Made by a program: the position numbers and the translations under genes
Assembly: GCA_024349245.1 (NCBI GenBank)
Contig: JALDNG010000517.1
Span: 124,001-188,000 of the forward strand
Length of the DNA: 64,000 bases
From: Neodontobutis hainanensis
Lineage: Eukaryota > Chordata > Actinopteri > Gobiiformes > Odontobutidae
Reading direction: 5' to 3'
The notes under the pieces: generated by a model
What the model saw: only the letters and a program-made list of their open reading frames with translations
Told to the model about the DNA's origin: nothing
The model's database searches: none
Shown: piece after piece, positions 46,624 through 56,094 of the stretch
How positions within the stretch are numbered: the first letter of the stretch is position 1
Layout: every line of letters starts with the position of its first letter

Positions 46624-47700
46624 AATATAAATGTCTGTGTACCTTGTAGCCGTGGTGAGGGTCAGAGTCGGGTCATGGTGGTGCTAAAAGTTGTGACACG
46701 CTTAGAGACTATAAATAACAAATAATCTCAGATCTGATGTGCGTTTGGTAGGTTTATTGCAGATTAACTAATACAGCTCAGCAGATAGACGATGGACATG
46801 AATCAGAATGCATAAACAGATAAATATTTCATCTCAGACATTCAGTTTGCTTTGCGTTGCTTTGCTGTTGGCTTTGCAGTCAACAAAGATTGTGGCTACC
46901 CATACCTGACTCTCAACCACCTGGCCTCCCGAAAGTGCACACCTTTACAGATCTCGTCCAATAGCCTGCGCTCCCTTGAACTCCGCATCCTCATCACCAG
47001 ACCAACACCCACACACAAACGCACGCACACAGCAGCCACGTAGCCATGGGTGGGCCTGGGTGTCACCCAGTCAATTGCTTCTGAAGATAGCCTAATGAGT
47101 AAATTATGTTGCAATTATCACAATACTTGACCTATAAAAATAAATCCTATTGTTTCTTAAATTTGCCATAATGATGACAAAATGTCTCGGAACTACATCA
47201 AAGTCAGATTGCGACCAGCCCCTTGCCCCTCCCCCCTTCACCGCAACAAGCACGATACACAGCTGGGACACCGTAGCTAAAGTTTGTGTCAAAAAGACAG
47301 AGAACGCAAGAGGAAGATAATTCAAATGTTTAGGAGCCATCTCCTCCACGTCAGTGTATAGGTACATACAGCCATACATTAGGTTAATTAATAGTGGTAA
47401 ATGTGCAATCATGAAAATGAACAAATCATAATTTACTATAGTAGCAGCAGGTTGACTTGTTAGCAGATCCACATTGTGTCCGCTGAGCCAAACTAATATG
47501 ACAATCTTTATTGTTTTTACATACTGTCCTCTATTGTATCCACTACTGTCGTGTTGATTTGATGAAAGTGTTGCGTTGCTTCTGTCAGATGGGCGCGTGT
47601 GTGTGATGCACGCTAATGCTGTTCTTACCGTTATGTTCTTAGCACAGCTTATGTGCTCTGATTAAACGCTGGTGTATTCAAGCAGGTGTAGTTGTGTTCT
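46624..47700. other. no gene; segment shared with 9380-9560
   Basis: About 46880-47040 matches 9380-9520 in patches. The remainder has no recognised coding or repeat feature. The minus-strand frame at 47104-47472 has hydrophobic stretches but no domain. Confidence 0.35.
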
Positions 47701-47702
47701 TT

Positions 47703-47905
47703 GGCAGTAGCTCAGTGGGTAGAGCGGCCAAGGATGGCGGGTGGGCGGTTTCATCCCCGCTCAAAACATCCCAAAACATCACAACATCCCCCGTATACTG
47801 TCGTTGTGTCTTTGGGCAAGACACTTAACCTACATTGCCTCCAGTGGTGTTCTTTAACACTGGTAAATAGTTTAATGTATATAAAGCGCTTTGAGTGCCT
47901 ACTAC

Positions 47906-47941
<36 letters not shown>

Positions 47942-48335
47942 CTTTATTTTATATAGCGTCTTTAAATGGGAATCTCAAAGCACTTTACATACACTAACAT
48001 ACATATAAAATTAAAAGATACACAAAACAATAAAATCAATTAAAAGCCAAACTAAGACAAGCAAGAATAATAAAATGAGTCACATAAAAGCTATCCTAAA
48101 ATAGTACGTTTTAAGTAATGATTTAAAAAGACTAAAAGATTCTGCATTCCTAATCTCAGAGGGCAGGGAATTCCACAATTTAGGAGCCAAGGAGGAAAAA
48201 GCCCGATCACCCATAGTTTTTAACCGTGTTTTTTGGACAGTTAAGAGACCAGCTTCAGAGGAGCGTAGTGCTACTCTACTACAGAAGGTGGAAAAGCGCT
48301 ATTTAAAAATTATTATTATTATTATTATTATTATT
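47703..48335 (+). mobile_element. tRNA-headed SINE split by an L2 insertion
   Basis: The head 'tagctcagtgggtagagc' is an RNA polymerase III A box, with a B-box-like 'ggtttcatcccc' near 47747. The central block reads 'ttgtgtctttgggcaagac', and the tail 'aaagcgctttgagtgcctac' breaks at 47905. The tail resumes at 48283 ('agaaggtggaaaagcgctat') and ends in TTA repeats. The insertion is bounded by the 7 bp CTACTAC repeated at 47899-47905 and 48276-48282. Confidence 0.85.
47906..48275 (-). mobile_element. 5'-truncated L2-type LINE within the SINE
   Basis: The minus strand starts in coding sequence ('RSSEAGLLTVQKTRLKTMGD', 'LAPKLWNSLPSEIRN', 'FKSLLKTYYFRIAFM' then stop), the C-terminus of an L2-like reverse transcriptase. 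It ends with a tail (complement of 'ttatatagcgtctttaaa') and an ATT repeat. The CTACTAC duplication marks a target-primed insertion. Confidence 0.85.
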
Positions 48336-48829
48336 TATAATTGATGCATTTAGGCTAGGCCCACTTAATTTTCTCTGAGCCCATTGTGATTCCTGGCTAC
48401 GCCATTGACACACAGTGCACCCATGTTCTGTCTCCTACAGTCTGTTTTGTATTTTCATTATAGTCAGAGCATGTGAGTGCAGTTCTCGCTGTTCATCCAT
48501 ATAATGCACTGTAACGCCGCAAGCTAATTATGGTTGCCTAGCAATGTCCAGTAGTCTCCAGTAAGGAAAACGGTTGGTGCACGTTGTAATGCCGTCGCTT
48601 TTGTAGTCCTCTCCTTTTTATACAACCCGTGTGTATTCTTCTTTTGATGGTGGTGCGTCATAAAGGCGGCTCATACGTGCAGTCATTCGTTGCGATCCTA
48701 AGAATGTTCTTCAGACCAACATCTTTCACAATATTAATTGGCCGACGTTAACGCGCAATAAAATAATTGTCGGCGTTAATTCGTTAATGTGTTAATGCAA
48801 AAATAACGCATTATCTTGTCCAGCACAAC

Positions 48830-48862
<33 letters not shown>

Positions 48863-49230
48863 GAAATATGAGAAGTAAAAATCAAAACGAATGGTGAATG
48901 TTAATCAATTGTGGTGTAATGTAAAGTTTTATTAAATTAAGTGTTTATTCTTATATTTAATCCAAACTGTGATCATATCTAATTTTAATCTTACTAAAGT
49001 CATTTTACACTGTCATATGAGGGGGTAACTCAAAGTTAACCAGCACTTAGACCCAGCGAAGCTACTAAGCTGATCAGGCATCACTTAGGCCTGCTCTCTG
49101 TGCCAGACAGTAATAAACAAAGATAGGCAAGTGTTAAAAGCAAGCGATTTCTTGGCGCTGCAGACTGTGCTACTCACAGACTGATACACTGCACTACACT
49201 TGAGCTCACTGCTACCAACAAGCTACTTTC
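48336..49230. other. no gene seen
   Basis: Contains a 'gcacccatgttctgtctcc' patch shared with 9520-9550, the right end of the possible element ending at 48826, and a T tract at 48832-48856. Nothing coding. Confidence 0.4.
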
Positions 49231-49234
49231 TGTA

Positions 49235-49640
49235 CAGGAAAAACAAGGCAAACAGCTGAATGCCATATTACTTCGAAAACTGTTTCTCCCGGCTCTTTTG
49301 GTATGAGTTTTGGAACTATGACTAAGAGGATAAAAACTATAAAACCTGTCTGTTTAATTCCACTCAGAAAAAGGTATAAGTACAGCGCTGCTACACAGCA
49401 CAAAGTTAACATAAAGTCAGCCAATGAGTTGTGTTGATGGTCAACTCGATTCCCTAAAAGTCCTAACCTTTGGCCACACCTCAAACACAAGAGGGGGCAC
49501 TTCCTGCCCCAGTATTAGTATTTTTCCACTAAGTATCCAGCCAGGGGTGACCAACTAGTTCTAACTGGTTTCAACAGATAAGTTATTTAGTGTCCTAATC
49601 TAGGGTACAGTGTAACAAGCAAAGTGTGCAGATAACATAC
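49235..49640 (+). mobile_element. diverged fragment of the SGNH/THAP element
   Basis: Blocks such as 'ttgatggtcaactcgatt', 'aactggtttcaacag' and 'tgcagataacatac' align with the complement of 24720-24970 and thus with 31880-32040. It is a further copy of the family, without coding content. Confidence 0.5.
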
Positions 49641-49754
49641 AGAAAAGTTATAAGAGTGCTTCTTATTATAAAACACTAATGGTCAACTCACATTTAATGG
49701 TCAACTCACATTTCGCGCAACTCTACGATATCTCACATGGGTATTTACATTTAT

Positions 49755-49958
49755 ATTTATTCATTTGACAGACACTTTTATCCAAAGCGACTTACATTGT
49801 TCTACAGTAATTACCAGTGTTACAAACACTGGAGGCAAGGTGGGTTAAGTGTCTTGCCCAAGGACACAACAACAGTATGAACTGTGGGGAGAGTGGGAAT
49901 CGAACCAACTACCTTCGGGTTGAAAGACGACTGCTCTACCCACTGAGCTACTGCCGCT
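49755..49958 (-). mobile_element. tRNA-headed SINE with V-SINE-like tail (minus strand)
   Basis: The reverse complement starts 'gcggcagtagctcagtgggt' (A box), then 'ggttcgattccc' (a good B box), and the core 'ttgtgtccttgggcaagac'. Its tail differs from that of the other SINEs here: 'aagtcgctttggataaaagt' with 'gtctgtcaaatga', a tail shared with many vertebrate SINE/LINE families. Confidence 0.8.
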
Positions 49959-50169
49959 TTAAAATTTTTTAATATTTATTGACAGCGGTTGATCTGGGAT
50001 AAATAGTAATTTCTACATTCATTGGAGTAGAACTAAAATACACTTCTTCAACATACACAGAATACATAAAATATTTAAAATAAAAATAAAAAAAATAAAA
50101 ATTATTAAGTTAACTTAAAATGCAAAACAAAAACGGAAATACATTTAACATTATCAAAAAAATATTTAT

Positions 50170-50870
50170 TTGTTAAGCTTTACTGATCAAGATTCCGGCG
50201 CCAAACCTTTCTGCTTGCAAAGTCATTAATCAAGTCTTTTATAAGTTCAGCTTTCTAGACAACTGACTTTCAATTTAGAGCATGGCAAGACATAGTGGAT
50301 CTCAGATAACATTTGATAAGTTTTAGACTACTGAAAGCTCTCTTACCACCAGCTACAGTCACATGCAGTCTACAAAAAATGCACTAAGTGGTACAGACTT
50401 GGCCAAAAATACTGTAGCTGCACCTTTATAAATTGTGTACAGCAGACCAGAGGTGACAAGTTAGGGGGTAATGTAGAAAAAGTCAGAAGTTAGATCACTG
50501 GAATATGGAATATTTCTTTATCAGTGAGTGGCATAGAGAAGCTATTTCACTCTCACTTATCTGGCCAACATTTGGAACAGCAGAAAATTGCTCAACAATC
50601 TCTACGGTAGGGTTAAACCTAGTGTCTAATATAATATGGCTGTGAAAAACATAGTGTGTTCTGAAATATTGTTGCAGCACTGTGCTCTCTGTCTCTTCAT
50701 CAGAGGTCTCATCATAAAATATCTTCCTTTCCTATGGTCCTGGGTTAACTGAGGTTCAACATCAATCTGTTTGGCAATAACTGTTTCCTTGAACAAACGA
50801 GATTCCCACTTATCTCTAAGGGCTTGCATCTCTTCTTCTAAGGCTCTGATATAGACCCTTATACTGTTTG
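50170..50870 (-). pseudogene. hAT transposase C-terminal half, broken
   Basis: The minus strand reads fragments ending in the hAT dimerisation region near 50380-50290 ('VTVAGGKRAFSSLKLIKCYL' then 'RSTMSCHALN'), with Lys for the usual Glu/Ser and an early stop. Upstream frames at 50870-50495 ('IRALEEEMQALRDKWESRL', 'FNPTVEIVEQFSAV') fit the body of the protein. The pattern suggests a ZMYM1/hAT-5-like family. Several frameshifts make it inactive. Confidence 0.7.
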
Positions 50871-50921
50871 TACACAATGATGACGTAGCAACGTATGCGC
50901 GCGCATATTGGCAACGGAAGT

Positions 50922-51088
50922 ATGGCGAGAATAAGCAGCATGTCAAGCTACGCGAGCGGATTAAGCAACTCAGACAGAGAAAGCTATTTCAAAAAGTTGA
51001 CTTTATCGAATGGTATCCGGCTACCAGATCCGTGTACTATAGTGGATTGAATAGAAGACGCTAGCAGATGGCCAAATATACAGTGGCC

Positions 51089-51128
<40 letters not shown>

Positions 51129-51340
51129 GTATTTAGTTGAGAAACCGAGCGTGTACACCCAAGAGAAATTACGAGCATATAAATCACTGGATGCTTATGA
51201 ATACGTTGTCTGTGGTCATGTACAGAACGTCAAATACCATGACATAGACTCATAGTTTTGTGTGTTAAAATCAGAAATTCTTCCTAGTCAAAGACAAGGA
51301 CACGAAGACAATGATTATTCTTACATTTTATGTTGTTATT
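50922..51340 (+). pseudogene. second-ORF fragment of ISL2EU-type element (SWIM/YqaJ protein N-terminus)
   Basis: ATG at 50922 begins 'MARISSMSSYASGLSNSDRE' and 'FKKLTLSNGIRLPDP', running into an AT microsatellite (51091-51126) that breaks the frame. Beyond it another frame reads 'EKLRAYKSLDAYEYVVCGHV', then 'LKSEILPSQRQGH'. Fish proteins that begin this way continue into SWIM and YqaJ-like nuclease domains and form the partner ORF of ISL2EU transposons, as I recall. The rest is deleted. It converges on the transposase gene at 51649-53665. Confidence 0.6.
51091..51126. repeat. (AT)n microsatellite
   Basis: About 18 AT units inside the partner ORF fragment. Its length is likely to vary between individuals. 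Confidence 0.9.
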
Positions 51341-52645
51341 GATTGCTGTGTTGACGCACTACTTTATTAATAATATGTTGCTTGCATACATTGCAATAAA
51401 ACTACTAATAACAATTACAAATGAGATTGAAAACTCTGTGAATTGAGATAATCTTGGGGGAAGTACATTATACACACCAGTGGCAGCCAATGTTGGGAGG
51501 TTTATTATAATGCATTATGATTCATGTACAGTAAATACGTTTTACAAATGTAAATCACATTAAAATTAATACATGGTAATGTAACTCATGGAAAAACATG
51601 GTAATGTTTCTTCTGAAACATGGTTACTCATTTGGAAACAACACTCTTTCAAAGGTTTGTGAGGGCACCACATACAGTCACAAAATCATCTAGCATGTTA
51701 ACCTGCGACACTGGAATCATTGTTTGCAAAATCGTAAAGTTTTTCCACCGACCAATAACTCGTTCCACATGGATTCTCACACGAGAAAGTTGTCTAGATG
51801 TGTCAACTTCCTGTGCAGAAAGCTGCCTTTTTCGTTTTGTGAAATGCGGGATACAAAGGGTTGCACCATAAGCTGCAAGCTCGTCTCTGATGAGAAGACC
51901 CCTGTCGGCTAAAACCTCATCCTTAGGCTCCAAAAGTTCTAAGAAACCTGACTCTTTTGTGATCTGCTTGTCTGAAACCCGTCCACCCCACCCAGGAGAT
52001 AGAAATGAAATTGCACCAGCTGGAGTGATGCCAATTAAATATTTAATTGTGTTGTTATTTGACCATGTTTGGGCCCTAGCAGTCAGATTACTGGGTCTAG
52101 CTATGAAAATTTCTGTGCAGTCTATTATGCACCGGCAGTTTTTAAAGTTCCGCTTGAATGTTTTTGGCATATTTTTAAGTATTGCGCCCTTACTTGGCCA
52201 TTTAATGAGTGGCTTAAGGACCAAGGCCATACCAGGGACCCAGCTCCGCAAAATATTTGAAATTGTGGTTTTTGATACTTTAAATCTATATGCCAAGTCA
52301 GTATTACATAGACCCAATCTTAATTTCATCAATATAACCAACAGGTGGTCTTCTAGTGTAAGTTTCTGGGTAATAAAAATGTAGATTTCTGCAACTCCTC
52401 TTTCAGCTTTACATTTTCTGCTTGTAGTGCCTCAAACTTCTGACACAGGTGTACATAGTCCCCCTGAAGCTGACTGTGTCTCCGGTTCAGGTCATCATAC
52501 TCCCTCTTTGTAACTGGGATGTTGTCTTCAGCTTTATTAAAAAATAGTGAAAAATTAGTATGTGCTGCAACCAATGCAGACAATTTCACAATTGGAGGTT
52601 CTCACACATTTTAGCAATAATTTTTCATAACTTCTCCATGATAAA

Positions 52646-52745
52646 AGAAAAGATACTTTATTGATCACAGGGCGATATTTTTTGTCTGCATTTGACTCAT
52701 TCAGGGGCCTGTGTACTCGTATACACATATGCAATTAGAGCAGTA
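52646..52745 (-). mobile_element. LINE 3' UTR fragment in a transposase intron
   Basis: 'agatactttattgatcacag' followed by 'tctgcatttgactcattcag' is the reverse-strand 3' end of a Rex1/L2-like LINE common in fish. It lies between coding exons of the ISL2EU transposase. Confidence 0.55.
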
Positions 52746-52755
52746 TGCCTGGCAG

Positions 52756-52756
52756 G

Positions 52757-52825
<69 letters not shown>
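52756..52825. repeat. (CA)n microsatellite
   Basis: About 34 CA units next to the LINE fragment. Confidence 0.95.
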
Positions 52826-52828
<3 letters not shown>

Positions 52829-53689
52829 GACAATCAATCAGTTAAGATGAAATATATTCATACCTGGACAATGATCCATGCTGCATTCTTGTTCCGGAGT
52901 TTTAGAAGGAACACATAGATTTGCTGCACTTATAGGTCTGTCATCTCTCCTCCTTTTCCTATGGTACCTACAATAAAAACAGCAGAAATATACAGTTATG
53001 CAAGAGAGAAAAACAAACTAAATAGAAAAGAGGGGGGAATTAAATATTGTTACCTCTTCAAATTTGCTTTGGGGTTGGGTTCTGGCTCTGTTTTGTGTAC
53101 ACAAAGACAGAAGGCACAAAATCAGGACTAATAGAGTCCAATGACGCCTCACCTGCAAATAAAACACACACGTTTGTTTACTAGCCAAATCTACCGCCAG
53201 TTTATCGAACTTTACCTGCATTTGAATATTATTCTACATCATACATACAATCACTAATGTAAACGAGGATTACTAGAGTCCAATAATGCTTAATTTGCAA
53301 ATAACACACACACAGTTTTTTGCTACTAGCCAAATCCAAAACCAGCTAATGAAAGTAGCTGCATGTGGTCATCAAACTTAAGCTGCATTGATAAACTACA
53401 CCGTAGGCTACAGACAGTCAATAATGTAAACCATGCTTTCCATTAAACTCAAGAGTACATAGATAAACTTACCTGATATAAAGTGGGCGCTGCAGACACG
53501 AGCATTTTTTATTATGTCCTCGCTCCAATCAACACGTTTAATCGCCTGCAGCCACAGGCGTCGCCGATTCTTCTGAAACGGTCGTGATCCTGTCGGAATC
53601 CTATGAAACTTAAGCCCCTTGGTGGAGTATTGATTGGTGCAACCGTACACGCAACAACCAGACATTTTGATGCTGGGAAACCGTTGTGA

Positions 53690-54050
53690 TAAACTTTAGA
53701 GGAGTTGCAAACACGTTGTAGCGTTGTAGCCAGAGGGGGAACAACACCACTTCCATTTCCATTTCTTATGGGATTACATATCTTATGAGCAAAACATTAT
53801 GCTCAGTGTGGGTGATATCTATAGTAGCCTCACAAATGACTGAAAAAATAAATGGCATCATCCCTTTCCTTTTGAATATTTTTAAAAACTTGTATCTTTT
53901 TTTTTCATTTTTATAAATAAGACACAGTCACTATTTTAAACTATGTTGCATTGTAAACAGACTTGAGGAAATAGACAAATCCTTTTTTTCCCATCAATTT
54001 TATTATCATCTGCTTATCACGGGGCAGCAGTTTAAGCAAAGACACCCAGA
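53690..54050. other. no gene seen
   Basis: Upstream side of the THAP transposase first exon; it includes a GC-balanced 60 bp that may hold the element end, but I found no matching inverted terminus. The rest is AT-rich. Confidence 0.4.
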
Positions 54051-54055
54051 CTTCC

Positions 54056-54428
54056 TGTTATAGGAATATTCTATACCCTTATATTTAACCAGAGAGACAC
54101 GGAGACCGATTATAATTTAACCTGCAATGGTCAGGTTTTAATCCTTGCAAGGATGAGCAAAGCAGACACACAGTAACAAGGGTACAGATGCAGGTTTGAT
54201 CCCAGATGTAAACATAACATGGCATTATATACAACACAGTGACGTCCTTGGTGAGAGGCGTTCACAATGGTCCAGGTGCAAGAGTCCCAGGACAAGCCAT
54301 GTCTCAGTCTAGTTATGTCTACTTAATGCTTGGATTAGCACGAAGGACATGACATGAATTTGACTTGACCTGAAGAGAACTATAAGCCCCCAGTAACTCT
54401 AAACATACGAATTAAAATTCTTATAACA
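54056..54428 (-). mobile_element. solo LTR with 5 bp target duplication
   Basis: TGTTATAGGAAT...CTTATAACA, flanked by CTTCC at 54051-54055 and 54429-54433. It is about 85-90% like 61620-61987 by eye. In reverse it reads 'ccttgcaaggattaaaacc' and 'cggtctccgtgtctctctgg' near its 3' end, which looks like R-U5, so the minus strand is more likely. No internal sequence adjoins it. Confidence 0.85.
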
Positions 54429-54439
54429 CTTCCCTAGAC

Positions 54440-55745
54440 ACTCCTTCCAGCTCTTCTGGGGGAATACCAAAGCATTCCCAGGCCAACCTGAGAGCCAGCT
54501 GGTTCTTCTCGATGTGGTAGCGTTATCCGGGATCTTGTCCTTTTGATCATGAGCCACAGCTCATGACCATAGGTGAGAGTAGGAGCAGCTTAACTCCTTC
54601 TTTACCACAACAGACTAGTACATCAACTGCATCACTGTAGAAGCTGCACCAATCCATCTACCAATCTCCCGCTCCGTCCTTCCCTCATTTGTGAACCTGA
54701 CCCCAAAATACTTGTATCCCACCACTTGAGGCAGGAGCTCTCCACCAACCTGAATGGAACAAACCACCCTCTTACCATGGCCTCAGAGTTGGAGGTGCTG
54801 GTTCTCATCCCAGCTTCACCCATGGCTGCAAACCGCCTGAGTGCATGCTAAAGGTGCTTAATGAAGCCAACATGACGACATCGACTGCAAAAAGCAGAGA
54901 TGAAATAATGTGGTCCCCAAACAGGACCCCTGGCTGGTCCTAGAAATCCTATCCATAAAGAAAATGAACTGGACTGGTGAGAAAGGGCAGCCCTGCCATA
55001 GTCCAACATGCACTGGGCACAAGTCTGACTTACTGCCGGGAATGCGAACCAAGCTCCTGCTCCGGGTATACAGTGATCGGACACTGTACTCTCAGAGCAC
55101 GCCCCACAGGCCTCTATGAGGGACACGATTGAATGCCCTCTCCAAATCCACAAAGCACACGTGGGTTGGGAAAACCCCCATGAGTATAGAGCTGGTCCAG
55201 TGTTCCACGGCCGTGACGAAAACCGCATCGTTCCTCCTAAATCCGAGGTTTGACTGTCAGACAAATTCTCCTCTCCAGTACCCTGGCATAGACTTTCCTA
55301 GGGAGGCTGAGGAGTGTGATTCCTTTGTGTTTGGAACACAACCTCTGGACAACCTTTTTAAAAAGGGGGGCCACCACCCATGTCTGACAGTCTAGTGGTA
55401 CTGTTCCCAACCTTCACACGATGTTGCAGAGGTGTGTCAGCTAAAACAGCCCCACAGCATCCACAACAGTGTTGATAGGGTACTGCTTCCCCCTCCTGAG
55501 GTACTGGACAATTTGCCAGAAAAACTTGAAGGCTGACCGTCCTTCTCCATAGCCTCACCAAACTCCTCCCAGACCCGAGTTTTTGCCTCCACAACCACCC
55601 AGGCGGAGGTTTGCTTGGCCTTCCCATACCCGTCTGCTGCCCCTGGAGGCCCACTAGCCAGCCAGGCCAGATAAAACTTCTTGTTCAGCTTGACGCATCT
55701 CTTACTTTCGATGTCCACCACCGGGTTTGGGGATTGCCACCTTGA
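54440..55745 (-). pseudogene. Rex3 LINE (RTE clade), reverse transcriptase, broken
   Basis: The minus strand carries Rex3 reverse-transcriptase sequence. The plus-strand 'gtgagaaagggcagccctgc' (54977-54996) matches the region of the commonly used Rex3 forward primer, and 'gccaccacccatgtctgaca' (55369-55388) matches the reverse primer region. Coding pieces include 'SDLCPVHVGLWQGCPFSPV' and 'FFMDRISRTSQG' (55052-54858) and a C-terminal 'MGEAGMRTSTSNSEAMV' (54823-54770). Multiple frameshifts and stops are present, including loss of a readable catalytic FADD block near 54880. It is 5'-truncated at about 55745. Confidence 0.85.
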
Positions 55746-56094
55746 CAGGCACCAGAAACCTTACGGCCACAGCCCCTCACTTATGCTATCTGAAAACTAT
55801 TGTTTTACTATGCAGTTACAGTCGAAAATACTAGTTACAAATAAAACTATTTGTAAGTGCATGTATGCATTTGGGCAGGGCAATATGGCCTAAAACTTGT
55901 ATCACGATATAAATCAATATAAATTAGCGATAACATTATATAATTGACAATATAACTGATGCTAGAAAAAAAATGTATTAATATATTAATATACAGTAAA
56001 GTTGCTTTACAATGTACTTCTACAGTGTGCAAAATAATGTGAGTCAAATAAAAAAATTGCACAACAACTCTTGAGTAAACATAAAAATAAATAA
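55746..56094. other. no gene; one hAT/MITE-like end
   Basis: 'cagggcaatatggcctaaaa' followed by 'atcacgatat' (from about 55876) resembles one end of a dispersed vertebrate hAT MITE. The matching end was not found. The rest is AT-rich. Confidence 0.4.

Larger units (their letters stand above)
44938..48826. mobile_element. possible MITE-like element opened by later insertions
   Basis: The left side reads 'gtgctgggcaacgattaa' and the right side ends 'cttgtccagcac', the inverted ends of a dispersed vertebrate repeat built on 'cgattaa' and 'gcgttaa' motifs. Between them lie a complete hAT, a SINE, an L2 and other sequence, so the two ends may belong to one split copy. No target duplication was found, so the pairing is tentative. 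Confidence 0.35.
51649..53665 (-). pseudogene. THAP-DDE transposase of an ISL2EU-type transposon, near-complete
   Basis: Exon 1 (53665-53473) encodes a full THAP finger: 'MSGCCVYGCTNQYSTKG', a central Trp, then 'CSAHF', ending at a GTAAGT donor. Exon 2 (about 53157-53054) contains 'SPDFVPSVF', and exon 3 is about 52966-52865. An exon at about 52589-52390 is a Leu/Glu/Lys coiled coil. The last block (52341-51649, 230 residues) is a DDE_Tnp_4 domain with a helix-turn-helix-like start and catalytic candidates D74 ('IIDCTE'), D146 ('VLADRG') and E193 ('RIHVERVIGRWK'), all present. A frameshift near 52380 (or an unseen short intron) separates coiled coil and catalytic block. It is a cut-and-paste transposase and one of the best preserved coding units here. 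Confidence 0.75.

Noticed and set aside
47703..47775. Possible genuine tRNA gene
   Set aside because: The A and B boxes are present, but the sequence continues into a SINE core and tail, and recurs at four other places.
49021..49110. Possible 5S rRNA-derived SINE head ('agcgaagctactaagc')
   Set aside because: Beyond a short resemblance, the conserved 5S internal promoter elements are not readable.
51890..52384. 164-residue plus-strand ORF
   Set aside because: It is the antisense shadow of the DDE transposase on the minus strand.
54848..55264. 138-residue minus-strand ORF
   Set aside because: It lies over the Rex3 copy, but mostly in a frame other than that of the reverse transcriptase.
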